A stretch of DNA of 55,911 bases, taken from contig CAJWEI010000015.1 in NCBI GenBank assembly GCA_913031285.1, forward strand, positions 1 through 55,911. The letters are read 5' to 3'. The notes below the pieces were generated by a model. That model ran no database searches, had not been told where the DNA came from, and was given only the letters and a program-made list of their open reading frames with translations. Source of the stretch: an uncultured Alphaproteobacteria bacterium. Lineage in GTDB: Bacteria; Pseudomonadota; Alphaproteobacteria; Rhodobacterales; Rhodobacteraceae. Shown here piece by piece: positions 43,125 to 50,945 of the stretch (positions within the stretch are counted from its first letter, which is position 1; each line of letters begins with the position of its first letter). The position numbers and the translations under genes were made by a program.

Positions 43125-43880
43125 TTACTTGTCTTGAAAATCAGGTTGATCTTTTCCGTCTGGAAGGTTGAAGAAGCTATCAGCATCTAGAAACTCTTTT
43201 TCGTCGATATTATTTTTCTTATCATCTTCACTAAGAGTAAACGATTCCAGACCTGCTATTCTCGTTGGAATCTTTGGTTCCGCGGGCATGTTCAACGATT
43301 GTGAAGTGCCTACGAGCTTACGGCGTTCATCATCCGTCATGACCACTGCACCACCAGCTTTTTTAGCACCAGCTTTTTGCACCGTGTGGTCAAGCTCTGA
43401 TTGCTTACACAGGCCAAGAGCAACAGGATCGATAGGCTGGATGTTGGAGATATTCCAGTGTGTTCTTTCGCGGATGGCTTGAATGGTTGGCTTGGTTGTA
43501 CCGACGAGTTTACCAATCTGTCCGTCAGTCAATTCGGGGTGAAATTTTACAAGCCAGAGAATGGCTGCGGGACGATCCTGTCTCTTTGAAAGCGGCGTAT
43601 AACGAGGACCACGTCTTTTCTCTTCGCCAACCGCAGCTGCATTGAACTTCAGGGTCAGGGAATGCAAAGGGTTTCCTTCGGCTGCCTTGATATCCGATGC
43701 CTCGAGTTGGTTATTTGCAATAGGATCAAACCCCTTGACACCAGTTGCTACATCTCCATCAGCGATACCTTGGACTTCCAATTCATGCATGCCCACAAAA
43801 TCAGCAATCTGCTTAAATGTCAGCGTGGTGTTGTCCACAAGCCAGACTGCAGTTGCTCTCGCCATAATCGGTTTAGCCAT
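43125..43880 (-). CDS. trcR: TrcR-like cell-cycle regulator (DUF1013)
   Basis: 251-aa protein of the DUF1013 family, restricted to alphaproteobacteria and named cell-cycle transcriptional regulator TrcR in annotated relatives. The conserved N-terminal half starts AKPIMARATAVWLVDNTTLT, has FADFVGMHELEVQGIADGD-like text (here IADFVGMHELEVQGIADGD) and GFDPIANNQL, followed by a helix-turn-helix-like block LTDGQIGKLVGTTKPTIQAI. The acidic tail is variable. ATG 43880 is chosen because GAGGTAAAAAC precedes it and the family start follows. It is preceded by a strongly structured leader. Role in transcription is inferred from the family name and the helix-turn-helix. Confidence 0.88.
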   Translation of the reverse strand: MAKPIMARATAVWLVDNTTLTFKQIADFVGMHELEVQGIADGDVATGVKGFDPIANNQLEASDIKAAEGNPLHSLTLKFNAAAVGEEKRRGPRYTPLSKRQDRPAAILWLVKFHPELTDGQIGKLVGTTKPTIQAIRERTHWNISNIQPIDPVALGLCKQSELDHTVQKAGAKKAGGAVVMTDDERRKLVGTSQSLNMPAEPKIPTRIAGLESFTLSEDDKKNNIDEKEFLDADSFFNLPDGKDQPDFQDK

Positions 43881-43905
43881 GTTTTTACCTCTTTCTTGCA
43901 AAGCC

Positions 43906-43963
43906 TTCCCCGCTACTTGGCGAGCAGGCCGCCTAAGACAGGCATTTAAGCGATGCGGGGGAA
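43906..43963 (-). promoter_or_regulatory. Branched RNA leader candidate upstream of trcR
   Basis: On the minus strand the 5' UTR can fold with a closing stem TTCCCCCGC (43963-43955) with GCGGGGAA (43913-43906), one bulged C, enclosing two short hairpins, GCCT-GTCTT-AGGC and GGC-CTGCTC-GCC. It ends 25 nt before the start codon. The GC content is well above its surroundings. It could be a cis-regulatory RNA or part of a small RNA; no Rfam family is claimed. Confidence 0.45.
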
Positions 43964-44629
43964 TCCACTGTCGTATACTACCTCTGATTTGAAAAGGAAA
44001 GAGCGAAAGCCTGCTTTCGTTATTCTAAATGTTGACGTTCTCTTTGGGATAGCTTCCATACTGCAGTGCGAAGGACTCGATGGTTGGCGCATCGCTTAGT
44101 TGGCCACCCACTTAGCGCGCCGTCAAAAGAGGGCCTAATTCATCTACATAATGAGCTCAATAAGAGATCCGTGGGTAAATTTTATTTGGCTATATCCTTA
44201 AGTCCTAAAATTCTGGCCTAACAAACTTCAGTCCTAATCCCAGCCTCTCAAAACTTCAGGCAAACGGTGGAGATGGTCGATAGCTATTTTGTGGCGACGC
44301 AGGATTGCAACAGATTTCACGGATAAATTTTTTAAAACACTCTTTTTTTTTATACAGATTACTCTCAACGGTAGTATGTCGCAATAAGTGTCACTCAATT
44401 TTTGTGAAACGGTAGATTTAATTGTCAGTGAGAAGCCGTTTCGGAATATGGAGTAAAGACAAATGCATTTTTATCAGACCAATGTTACACTAACGAGATC
44501 TGAACGCTTGCCAATCGATTTCGGATCTAAGCGTTAGTTTGATCAAAATCGTTAAAAGTCTTTATCCGTAATCGGGTCTTTAGCAAGCTGAAGTGGTGCT
44601 GTTGGGCTATTCAATTTAAGCAATAAAGT
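43964..44629. other. 666-base gap with two short doubtful frames
   Basis: No firm gene. On the minus strand a frame at 44234-44398 (TTG start, 54 codons; the frame stays open upstream to near 44460) ends in SVAILRRHKIAIDHLHRLPE, which faintly recalls the end of small DUF1127-type proteins. On the plus strand ATG 44463 with GGAG upstream opens 24 codons (HFYQTNVTLTRSERLPIDFG). AACGCTT/AAGCGTT repeats lie at about 44506-44535. All are low confidence. Confidence 0.35.
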
Positions 44630-45406
44630 TTATCCCAACCAAGCTCGACGTATCAGATTACCTCCGGCGATCAAAAGTACTAGTAGTGTAGTCGTGCCAA
44701 ATGTCTTCTGATCAAAACAGCCTCTTACGCTTGTACCGACCCAAACGCCAAAAAGTGTGGGGATGATCAGGGCGGCAGAGAGGGGAGCAGTTTCCCACGA
44801 AAAGATTCCAGAAAGCATGTGGCCTAATAAAAGTAGTACTGCTCCTAGTCCATAAATGACGCCCTGAATACGTATTTGTTCGTTTTTTTCCGTATTTAGA
44901 GCCGTTAAGTAAGCAACAGTAGGCGGCCCCCAGACGCCTGAAATACCACCAATGAAGCCAGAAATAGCTGCGAAACATACTGTCGCAACCCTATTACTCC
45001 GGTTTATTTGGAATTTTGGCCCGAGTATTTGTAAAAGGGAAAAGGAAACTATTAGGCATCCCATCACACCCAGAAATAACTTTGAGGGTATAAACGGGGT
45101 GAGCAAAGCACCCAGCAGCAAAAAAAATGCACCGATGATCAAAAACATTTTGAACTGGCGAATTGAAGAGAGAGCGGATGAAATGCCCTGAGCATTGGCT
45201 TGTTGAATGTTGCTGAATAATGTTGGCAAGATCAGCGCCGCAAGTGCAGCATCTGCAGGCATTATCAGGGTCATTCCGGAAAGAAGAATCATCGGCATTG
45301 CAAAGCCAACTATTCCTTTAATAATTCCTGCTGTGAAGCCAACAATAAGATAAAAAATTACTGTTAATGGGTCGAAATTGTTTAAAAAAAAATCATATAC
45401 ACACAC
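44630..45406 (-). CDS. TSUP-family (TauE/SafE) membrane transporter
   Basis: Membrane permease of the sulfite exporter/TSUP family, about 258 aa with eight or so helices in two repeats. Signatures: the first repeat FTAGIIKGIVGFAMPMILL and the second repeat ISGFIGGISGVWGPPTVAYL, with the Gly/Pro kinks typical of the family. GTG 45406 is preferred since GGAG lies five bases upstream; an ATG at 45463 would add 19 residues (FRRKVLLGVIETI) ahead of it. Substrates in the family include sulfite, sulfoacetate and other organic anions; nothing here identifies it. It is a single gene, divergent from mcd. Confidence 0.88.
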   Translation of the reverse strand: MCVYDFFLNNFDPLTVIFYLIVGFTAGIIKGIVGFAMPMILLSGMTLIMPADAALAALILPTLFSNIQQANAQGISSALSSIRQFKMFLIIGAFFLLLGALLTPFIPSKLFLGVMGCLIVSFSLLQILGPKFQINRSNRVATVCFAAISGFIGGISGVWGPPTVAYLTALNTEKNEQIRIQGVIYGLGAVLLLLGHMLSGIFSWETAPLSAALIIPTLFGVWVGTSVRGCFDQKTFGTTTLLVLLIAGGNLIRRAWLG

Positions 45407-45560
45407 TAACACTCCGTTTATTGTTTCTATCACTCCCAGTAGTACTTTTCTTCTGAAAAGCAATGCGAAATTTTAAAACAATTTTGATACCGTTTTCGTA
45501 TTTTTGTTGTGTTGCAGTTGCAAAGTGATTATGAAATTTTAAAAAATTAGGAAGTTTATT

Positions 45561-47246
45561 ATGGCACATGATGGACAAAGCATGACGTCGTCGTCAACAG
45601 TGGTTCTCCCGGATCTGCTCGACGTTTCTTCTAAATCGCTTGTAAAACTTGAAGAGCTTTTTAGCGTTGGGCTTAAAACAGTCCGTGCTCAGGTGGAAAC
45701 GAAAGGCCGAGTATCTGGAAAGTTGATAGAGGACAATCAAACCTCAGCCCATGGACTCGCGTGGCTTGCGACTTACTTAGAAGCTTTACGTCAAATGCAA
45801 AAATGGGCAGAGGCTTTGGACGCTGATGGAGCATTTGGCGAGACAGAAAAACTCATTCACCAGATAGCGTTTGGGGAATACCTTTGGCAGGTCAATGGTG
45901 GTATTCCAATGAGCCAAACCGAAATCTTAAGGCTACAGGATATCGGGATTTCGAAGAAAGCGCAGAAAGTCTTTAAAAGCAGAGACGTTGAATTGTTGAT
46001 GCAACAGGGAAACACCCAAGCTGCCCGGATGCGTCTTGTAGAATTAATGCAAGAGAACAACGCAGATGTGACCGTAGGAGCATCTGGACTTGACGAAGAG
46101 CTGGAAATGATTCGAGACCAGTTCCGCCGTTACACAGTAGACCGCATCGAACCTGTGGCACATGAATGGCATTTAAAAGATGAGCTTATCCCAATGGAGG
46201 TCATCGAAGAATTGGCTGAATTGGGTGTATTCGGCTTGACCATTCCAGAGGAATTTGGCGGTTTGGGTATGTCCAAAGCATCAATGGCCGTGGTCTCCGA
46301 GGAGCTATCGCGTGGTTACATCGGCGTGGGGTCTCTTGGAACACGTTCAGAAATTGCAGCGGAATTAATCTTATGCGGCGGTACTGAAGAACAAAAATCG
46401 CAATGGTTACCCAAAATCTCTAGTGCTGAAATTTTGCCGACGGCTGTATTTACTGAGCCAAATACTGGCTCAGATTTAGGGGCATTGCGCACACGCGCCG
46501 TCAAAGATGGTGACGGTTATACCGTTACTGGTAATAAAACATGGATTACGCATGCATCGAGGACGCATGTTATGACACTTTTGGCCAGAACAGACTCCGA
46601 TAGTCAAGATCACCGTGGGTTATCCATGTTCCTCGCAGAGAAAACTCCCGGATCAGACGAGCATCCTTTTCCAAACGAGGGTATGAGTGGCGGCGAGATC
46701 GAGGTTTTGGGTTATCGCGGTATGAAAGAATATGAGCTTGCATTTGACAACTTCAAAATCAAAGGCGCCAACCTTTTGGGTGGAGAAGAAGGCAAAGGCT
46801 TCAAACAGTTGATGCAAACCTTCGAGAGCGCTCGTATCCAGACTGCAGCTCGTGCTGTTGGTGTGGCCCAGTCTGCTTTGGATGTATCTATGCAATATGC
46901 TCAGGACAGAAAGCAATTTGGTAAGGCTTTGATTCACTTCCCGCGCGTAGTCAATAAGCTAGCGATGATGGCTGTGGAAATTATGATTGCTCGCCAACTT
47001 ACATACTTCAGTGCTTACGAAAAAGATAATGAGCGGCGCTGCGATTTAGAAGCTGGCATGGCGAAGCTTTTAGGGGCGCGTGTGGCTTGGACGGCTGCGG
47101 ATAACGGACTGCAAGTTCACGGTGGAAACGGCTTTGCTTTGGAATACAAAATAAGCCGGATCCTTTGTGACGCACGTATTTTGAACATCTTTGAAGGTGC
47201 TGCAGAGATTCAGGCTCAGGTTATAGCGCGTCGCCTGCTTGACTGA
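45561..47246 (+). CDS. mcd: (2S)-methylsuccinyl-CoA dehydrogenase
   Basis: FAD enzyme of the ethylmalonyl-CoA pathway, oxidising (2S)-methylsuccinyl-CoA to mesaconyl-CoA during acetyl-CoA assimilation. It is 561 aa, about 170 longer than ordinary acyl-CoA dehydrogenases because of an N-terminal helical domain; that domain carries text typical of Mcd (HGLAWLATYLEALRQMQKWA, then IAFGEYLWQVNGGIPMSQTE). The dehydrogenase part has AVFTEPNTGSDLGALRTRA, GNKTWITHASRTHVM, RQQFGKAL-type motif (here DRKQFGKALIHFP) and QVHGGNGFALEYKISRI. Start ATG 45561 follows AGGAAG. Other pathway genes (ccr, ecm) are not in the window. Confidence 0.92.
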   Translation: MAHDGQSMTSSSTVVLPDLLDVSSKSLVKLEELFSVGLKTVRAQVETKGRVSGKLIEDNQTSAHGLAWLATYLEALRQMQKWAEALDADGAFGETEKLIHQIAFGEYLWQVNGGIPMSQTEILRLQDIGISKKAQKVFKSRDVELLMQQGNTQAARMRLVELMQENNADVTVGASGLDEELEMIRDQFRRYTVDRIEPVAHEWHLKDELIPMEVIEELAELGVFGLTIPEEFGGLGMSKASMAVVSEELSRGYIGVGSLGTRSEIAAELILCGGTEEQKSQWLPKISSAEILPTAVFTEPNTGSDLGALRTRAVKDGDGYTVTGNKTWITHASRTHVMTLLARTDSDSQDHRGLSMFLAEKTPGSDEHPFPNEGMSGGEIEVLGYRGMKEYELAFDNFKIKGANLLGGEEGKGFKQLMQTFESARIQTAARAVGVAQSALDVSMQYAQDRKQFGKALIHFPRVVNKLAMMAVEIMIARQLTYFSAYEKDNERRCDLEAGMAKLLGARVAWTAADNGLQVHGGNGFALEYKISRILCDARILNIFEGAAEIQAQVIARRLLD

Positions 47247-47259
47247 TGGAATTATGATT

Positions 47260-47287
47260 GGCTGATTGGTCTTTTGATCAATCAGCC
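47260..47287. terminator. Bidirectional terminator between mcd and the TrmO-like gene
   Basis: GGCTGATTGGTC (47260-47271) folds with GATCAATCAGCC (47276-47287) around TTTT: 12 pairs counting one G-U. It lies between two convergent stops (47246 and 47292). There is no long T-run on either side, but the stem is strong and the place is right. Confidence 0.7.
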
Positions 47288-47291
47288 CTAT

Positions 47292-47780
47292 TTACTGAAA
47301 AAACGGAGCATCGAGGCCCTTCCTCCACGGTTTTATATCGAGCAGTGGAGTACCGTCATACGCATCCGTAGCATCTATTTCTATAACGCCAGTAGCGTGA
47401 TCGATGGCCGTTATCTCGACAGCTTGAATAGATATTGGATTGGGGCGAACCGGACTTCTCAATGCGAATGCGCCTCTCAATCCGTCGGTATGGCCCGGCG
47501 CTTGCAGAATGATATCTCTGCGGGCTTTATCAAACCATAACAGGATCCAGATTTTCATACCACTTTTGAGACCATTCAGTCCAATTCGGTATTCTGAGGC
47601 AATTTCTATTATGCCCTCGCCTTTTGTACTCTCACGCGCCTGAGAAAGATTTTTAGGACAATCGTTTGGACGCCAGTTAGACCGTAAAATACCAATAAAA
47701 GCGATGTGTGCATCATCTTTTTTTGCTGGATCATGAGCCAGTATGACTTCTCGGTCTCTTAACGTTTCATCTGGTGGCAT
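47292..47780 (-). CDS. TrmO-like tRNA methyltransferase (TsaA family)
   Basis: 162-aa protein of the TrmO/TsaA (UPF0066) family. TrmO adds an N6-methyl group to threonylcarbamoyl-adenosine 37 of certain tRNAs. Family motifs in order: AFIGILRSNW near the start, IEIASEYRIGLNGLKSGMKI, WILLWFDKARRD, and the signature GAFALRSPVRPNPISIQAVE, then LDIKPW near the C-terminus. Start ATG 47780; no clear competing start. It is convergent with mcd across a shared hairpin. Some family members have other methylated targets, so the tRNA role is inferred. Confidence 0.85.
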   Translation of the reverse strand: MPPDETLRDREVILAHDPAKKDDAHIAFIGILRSNWRPNDCPKNLSQARESTKGEGIIEIASEYRIGLNGLKSGMKIWILLWFDKARRDIILQAPGHTDGLRGAFALRSPVRPNPISIQAVEITAIDHATGVIEIDATDAYDGTPLLDIKPWRKGLDAPFFQ

Positions 47781-48297
47781 AGGCGTTCTCGCGCTTAAAA
47801 TAAGTGTGCATCTCGTAATTTTACAATTTCCATTACATTAACTTTCTAATGAAAGTCAAAAGGGCATTGAGGTTTGCTATCTTTGATACAATGTTACTGT
47901 TTTTATGTCTTCTCGCCTGCAAATTTCACAAACAGAGCGCCAAGCTTTCTTGCCATTTGGGACGTAGTCAGTCTAGTTGATAAACAGCACCTCACTTAAC
48001 TCATCGGCTTATATTAGAATTTCAAGAGGCAAAATTTATAGGTGGGAGGCGAATAATAGGTATTTTGATGGCTTTGTGCCAAAAGAGGCTGGATTAGATA
48101 TGTGCGTTCTTGGTAGGATATGAATGAATTGCTGGGAAAGCAAAACCCAAAATTTAAAGCCCTAACTGTCATGCAGAAAGAGCTTTTGTGGGCATCATGA
48201 AAAAGATGGCAACCTCTTACATAGAGGTCTTTTTGTTGAATCTTAAAGAAAATGGTGACTTTATTATGGTGCTTTAATAAGCTGCTGATATTAGCGT
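47781..48297. other. 517-base gap with only short doubtful frames
   Basis: AT-rich. Two short plus-strand frames touch by ATGA at 48120: the first ends RYFDGFVPKEAGLDMCVLG, the second (48120-48200) reads NELLGKQNPKFKALTVMQKE. A 95-codon minus-strand frame (48014-48301, GTG) is rich in His, Phe, Ser and Tyr and does not look like a protein. The plus-strand text may be gene debris. I see no RNA gene or terminator. Confidence 0.35.
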
Positions 48298-49326
48298 TCA
48301 CAGGTAAGTTTCTGGTCGAAAGGTCTCTGGAATTTCGTCACGTTCCTCCAGTAAGAGGTTTGCCAAGAGCATTGCTAACCTTGGTGCCATCCCGAAGCCA
48401 ATTTTAAAGCCCCCGTTGGCGATAAAAGCACCTGTGCGAACGGGATGGTATCCGATAATTGGTGTGCGGCTTTGAGTTCGGGGGCGAAGGGCTGCCCATC
48501 TTGTAATAATTTGTGCTGACGCAAGGTCTGGCATAATGCGGCTGGCTTTTGCAATGAGTATTTCTAGATGATCATCCACACTACGTTCTGTCTTGTAATC
48601 TCGTTCGGAGGTCGAGCCAACGGCCAAAGTGCCATCTGCATGTGGTACGAAATGCAGTGTATCCGCGAAAACTTGTGGCTGATGACGTCTGTCTAAGTCA
48701 AATAATGCAGCCTGTCCTTTTACGCCACGACCAAAAGTTTTGCCCAATTTCTCAGAAATATGAAAGAGATCATGGGTGCCGGTGGCCCAAAGTACTTTAC
48801 CTTTATCCTCGGATTCTGGTATTATTTTTACACCTTTTGTAAGTAGAGCCGCCTCAAGCGCACGGCAGGCACAGATCGGATTGATCCGCGCAGTCAATGT
48901 GTCGATGATCCAATGTCCTGTTGGCGAGACCGGAGCCCATTCTGGCTCATATTTGGTTACACGCCACTCTGCGAGGCCGCGCCAGAGGTCTTTTGCCGTC
49001 TCAGTACGCATTAAGGCAAGCTCAAGAGAGGCAGCGTCCATGATGGGCTGAACTCGGCCCAATCGTGCATAACCTGATGAGGCTCCGCCAATGTTTTCGA
49101 CTCTTTGCCAAAAGCTCTTTGCTGCTATCAGACTTTCAAACTGGAAAGCTTTTTTGGCGTTCCAATTCTCTGGAACGTGTGGCGCCAATGCGCCAACAAT
49201 ACCGCCACTTGCGCCGGCGCCGACCCCGTTTGGATCCACGACCTGAACCCGTGCGCCTCGCTCTGCACAGGCCCAAGCGATAGAAAGTCCAAATATTCCT
49301 GCTCCACGAATGGTTATTTCTGTCAT
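48298..49326 (-). CDS. FAD-dependent oxidoreductase, DAO/MnmC C-terminal type
   Basis: 342-aa flavoprotein of the D-amino-acid/glycine oxidase superfamily. The N-terminal dinucleotide-binding motif is ITIRGAGIFGLSIAWACAER; the second FAD contact is VGAGASGGIVGALAPH; the C-terminal FAD segment is YHPVRTGAFIANGGFKIGFG. It faces mnmD across 64 nt. In enterobacteria these two functions are fused in MnmC, whose FAD domain removes the carboxymethyl group from cmnm5s2U34 before MnmD-type methylation. The layout suggests this protein supplies the demodification step, but a plain glycine or amino-acid oxidase is not excluded. Confidence 0.85.
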   Translation of the reverse strand: MTEITIRGAGIFGLSIAWACAERGARVQVVDPNGVGAGASGGIVGALAPHVPENWNAKKAFQFESLIAAKSFWQRVENIGGASSGYARLGRVQPIMDAASLELALMRTETAKDLWRGLAEWRVTKYEPEWAPVSPTGHWIIDTLTARINPICACRALEAALLTKGVKIIPESEDKGKVLWATGTHDLFHISEKLGKTFGRGVKGQAALFDLDRRHQPQVFADTLHFVPHADGTLAVGSTSERDYKTERSVDDHLEILIAKASRIMPDLASAQIITRWAALRPRTQSRTPIIGYHPVRTGAFIANGGFKIGFGMAPRLAMLLANLLLEERDEIPETFRPETYL

Positions 49327-49390
49327 TGCCCTACTCGGCTTCTTTAATTAGACACTTAATCCTGCTTTAAATTTTTCGCAAGGCACCCGT

Positions 49391-50083
49391 ATGAACAGTA
49401 CCTTTCCCGAACTTGTTTGGCGTTCAGATATGATGCCGATTTCGAAACGATTTGATGATCCGTATTTTTCAGTGGACAATGGTTTTGCGGAAACAAATTA
49501 TGTCTTTTTAAAGGGCAACGGACTACCGGAACGTTTTAGGGAAGGATTTTCTATTGCGGAACTTGGCTTTGGAACTGGGCTTAATTTTTTGACTACAGTC
49601 TTTTCATGGAGAGAACGCAAATGCAGTGGGATCCTTCGATTTACAAGTTTCGAAGCCTTTGCTTTGCAGCCTGATGATATGATCCGAGCCTTACTGCCGT
49701 TTGAAGAGTTACAAGATATTGTAGATGAATTCGCGCCCCTTTGGTCAGACCTCTTGGAAAGCGGAAAAATTATTCTCCCTGATGTTGAACTTACCCTTAT
49801 CCAAGGGGACGCCCGTAGACAAGTTCCCAACTGGACTGGTTTGGCCGATTGCTGGTATCTTGACGGGTTTTCTCCAGCAAAGAACCCCGAGCTGTGGGGG
49901 GCTGATATTCTGCAATCTGTCTTTGACCACACCCATCCCAAAGGCACTTTCGCAACTTATACTGCAGCCGCGATTGTACGTCAGAATTTACGGAGTGCAG
50001 GTTTTGAAGTTAGTCGCATTCCCGGGTTCGGGCGTAAGCGACATATGAGCCATGGACATAAGGGCGCATTAGATGCAAAATAA
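49391..50083 (+). CDS. mnmD: tRNA 5-methylaminomethyl-2-thiouridine methyltransferase, MnmD type
   Basis: 230-aa S-adenosylmethionine-dependent enzyme (DUF752) that makes mnm5s2U34 in wobble-reading tRNAs. The family start LVWRSDMMPISKRFDDPYFS is present, the SAM-binding loop is IAELGFGTGLNFL, the active-site segment is WYLDGFSPAKNPELWG, and the end AAAIVRQNLRSAGFEVSRIPGFGRKRHM is shared with MnmC N-terminal domains. It exists as a free protein, with the FAD partner encoded divergently. Its end overlaps the next gene by 11 nt. Confidence 0.92.
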   Translation: MNSTFPELVWRSDMMPISKRFDDPYFSVDNGFAETNYVFLKGNGLPERFREGFSIAELGFGTGLNFLTTVFSWRERKCSGILRFTSFEAFALQPDDMIRALLPFEELQDIVDEFAPLWSDLLESGKIILPDVELTLIQGDARRQVPNWTGLADCWYLDGFSPAKNPELWGADILQSVFDHTHPKGTFATYTAAAIVRQNLRSAGFEVSRIPGFGRKRHMSHGHKGALDAK

Positions 50084-50945
50084 TGCTCGTCTTGGCATCA
50101 CTCTTATGATTGTGACAACTGTTGTGTTCGCGGTTCAGGACGGAATATCGCGTCATCTGGGATCGACCTATAATGTTCAAATGATTGTAATGCTGCGGTA
50201 TTGGTTCTTTGCGCTGTTTGTACTATCAGTTGCGCAGCGTGTTTCTGGTGGTCTCCCTCAAGCGGCTAAAACTGCTCATTTAGGCCTCCAGATTTTGCGC
50301 GGTATTATACTTGCTGTTGAAATATGGGTCGCAGTACTAGCGTTTACCTTGTTGGGGTTGATTGAAAGCCATGCCATTTTTGCTTGTTATCCATTACTTA
50401 TAGCGGCACTTTCTGGACCTGTCTTGGGTGAAAAAGTCGGATGGCGGCGCTGGAGTGCTATTGCAGTTGGTTTTATTGGACTATTTATAATTCTTCGCCC
50501 AGGGACTGGGATCTTCAGCACACTGGCGGTATTGCCTTTGTTATCGGCGATTTTGTTCGCGATATATGGTATTCTCAACCGTTATGTTGCACGCAAAGAT
50601 AGGGCAGAAACTTCTTTTTTCTGGACAGGTGTTGTGGGAGCAATCGTATCTACGGGCATGGGTATTTGGTACTGGGAGCCGATGACTGGACCTGATTGGA
50701 TTTGGATGGGCGTGCTATGCATCAGTGGTGCATTGGGGCATTGGTTGCTAATAAAGAGTTACGAAGTAGCCGAGGCCAGTGTTTTGCAGCCGTTTGCATA
50801 TCTCCAATTGGTATTTGTGACTTTCATTGGGCTGACAGTTTTTGGTGAAGAGTTGAAGTTGAATGTGGCGCTGGGTACTTTGGTAGTTATTGGGGCTGGC
50901 CTTTTTACATTGTGGCGCGAGAAACTAAAAGCCCGAACCCTTTAA
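50073..50945 (+). CDS. EamA/DMT-family transporter
   Basis: 290-aa drug/metabolite transporter with ten hydrophobic helices in two EamA repeats. Typical traits: the N-terminal helix with ATGA-like start AVQDGISRHLGSTYNV, LLGLIESHAIFACYPLLIAA in repeat 1, and LQPFAYLQLVFVTFIGLTVF in repeat 2. Such proteins export amino acids or other metabolites. ATG 50073 overlaps mnmD by 11 nt, so it is probably translated from the same message. The 3' end overlaps the convergent lytic transglycosylase gene by 21 nt. Substrate unknown. Confidence 0.9.
   Translation: MQNNARLGITLMIVTTVVFAVQDGISRHLGSTYNVQMIVMLRYWFFALFVLSVAQRVSGGLPQAAKTAHLGLQILRGIILAVEIWVAVLAFTLLGLIESHAIFACYPLLIAALSGPVLGEKVGWRRWSAIAVGFIGLFIILRPGTGIFSTLAVLPLLSAILFAIYGILNRYVARKDRAETSFFWTGVVGAIVSTGMGIWYWEPMTGPDWIWMGVLCISGALGHWLLIKSYEVAEASVLQPFAYLQLVFVTFIGLTVFGEELKLNVALGTLVVIGAGLFTLWREKLKARTL

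Noticed and set aside
48014-48301. 95-codon minus-strand frame overlapping the FAD oxidoreductase stop
   Set aside because: Composition (many His, Phe, Ser, Tyr) is that of translated AT-rich non-coding DNA, and the start is a GTG without a ribosome site.
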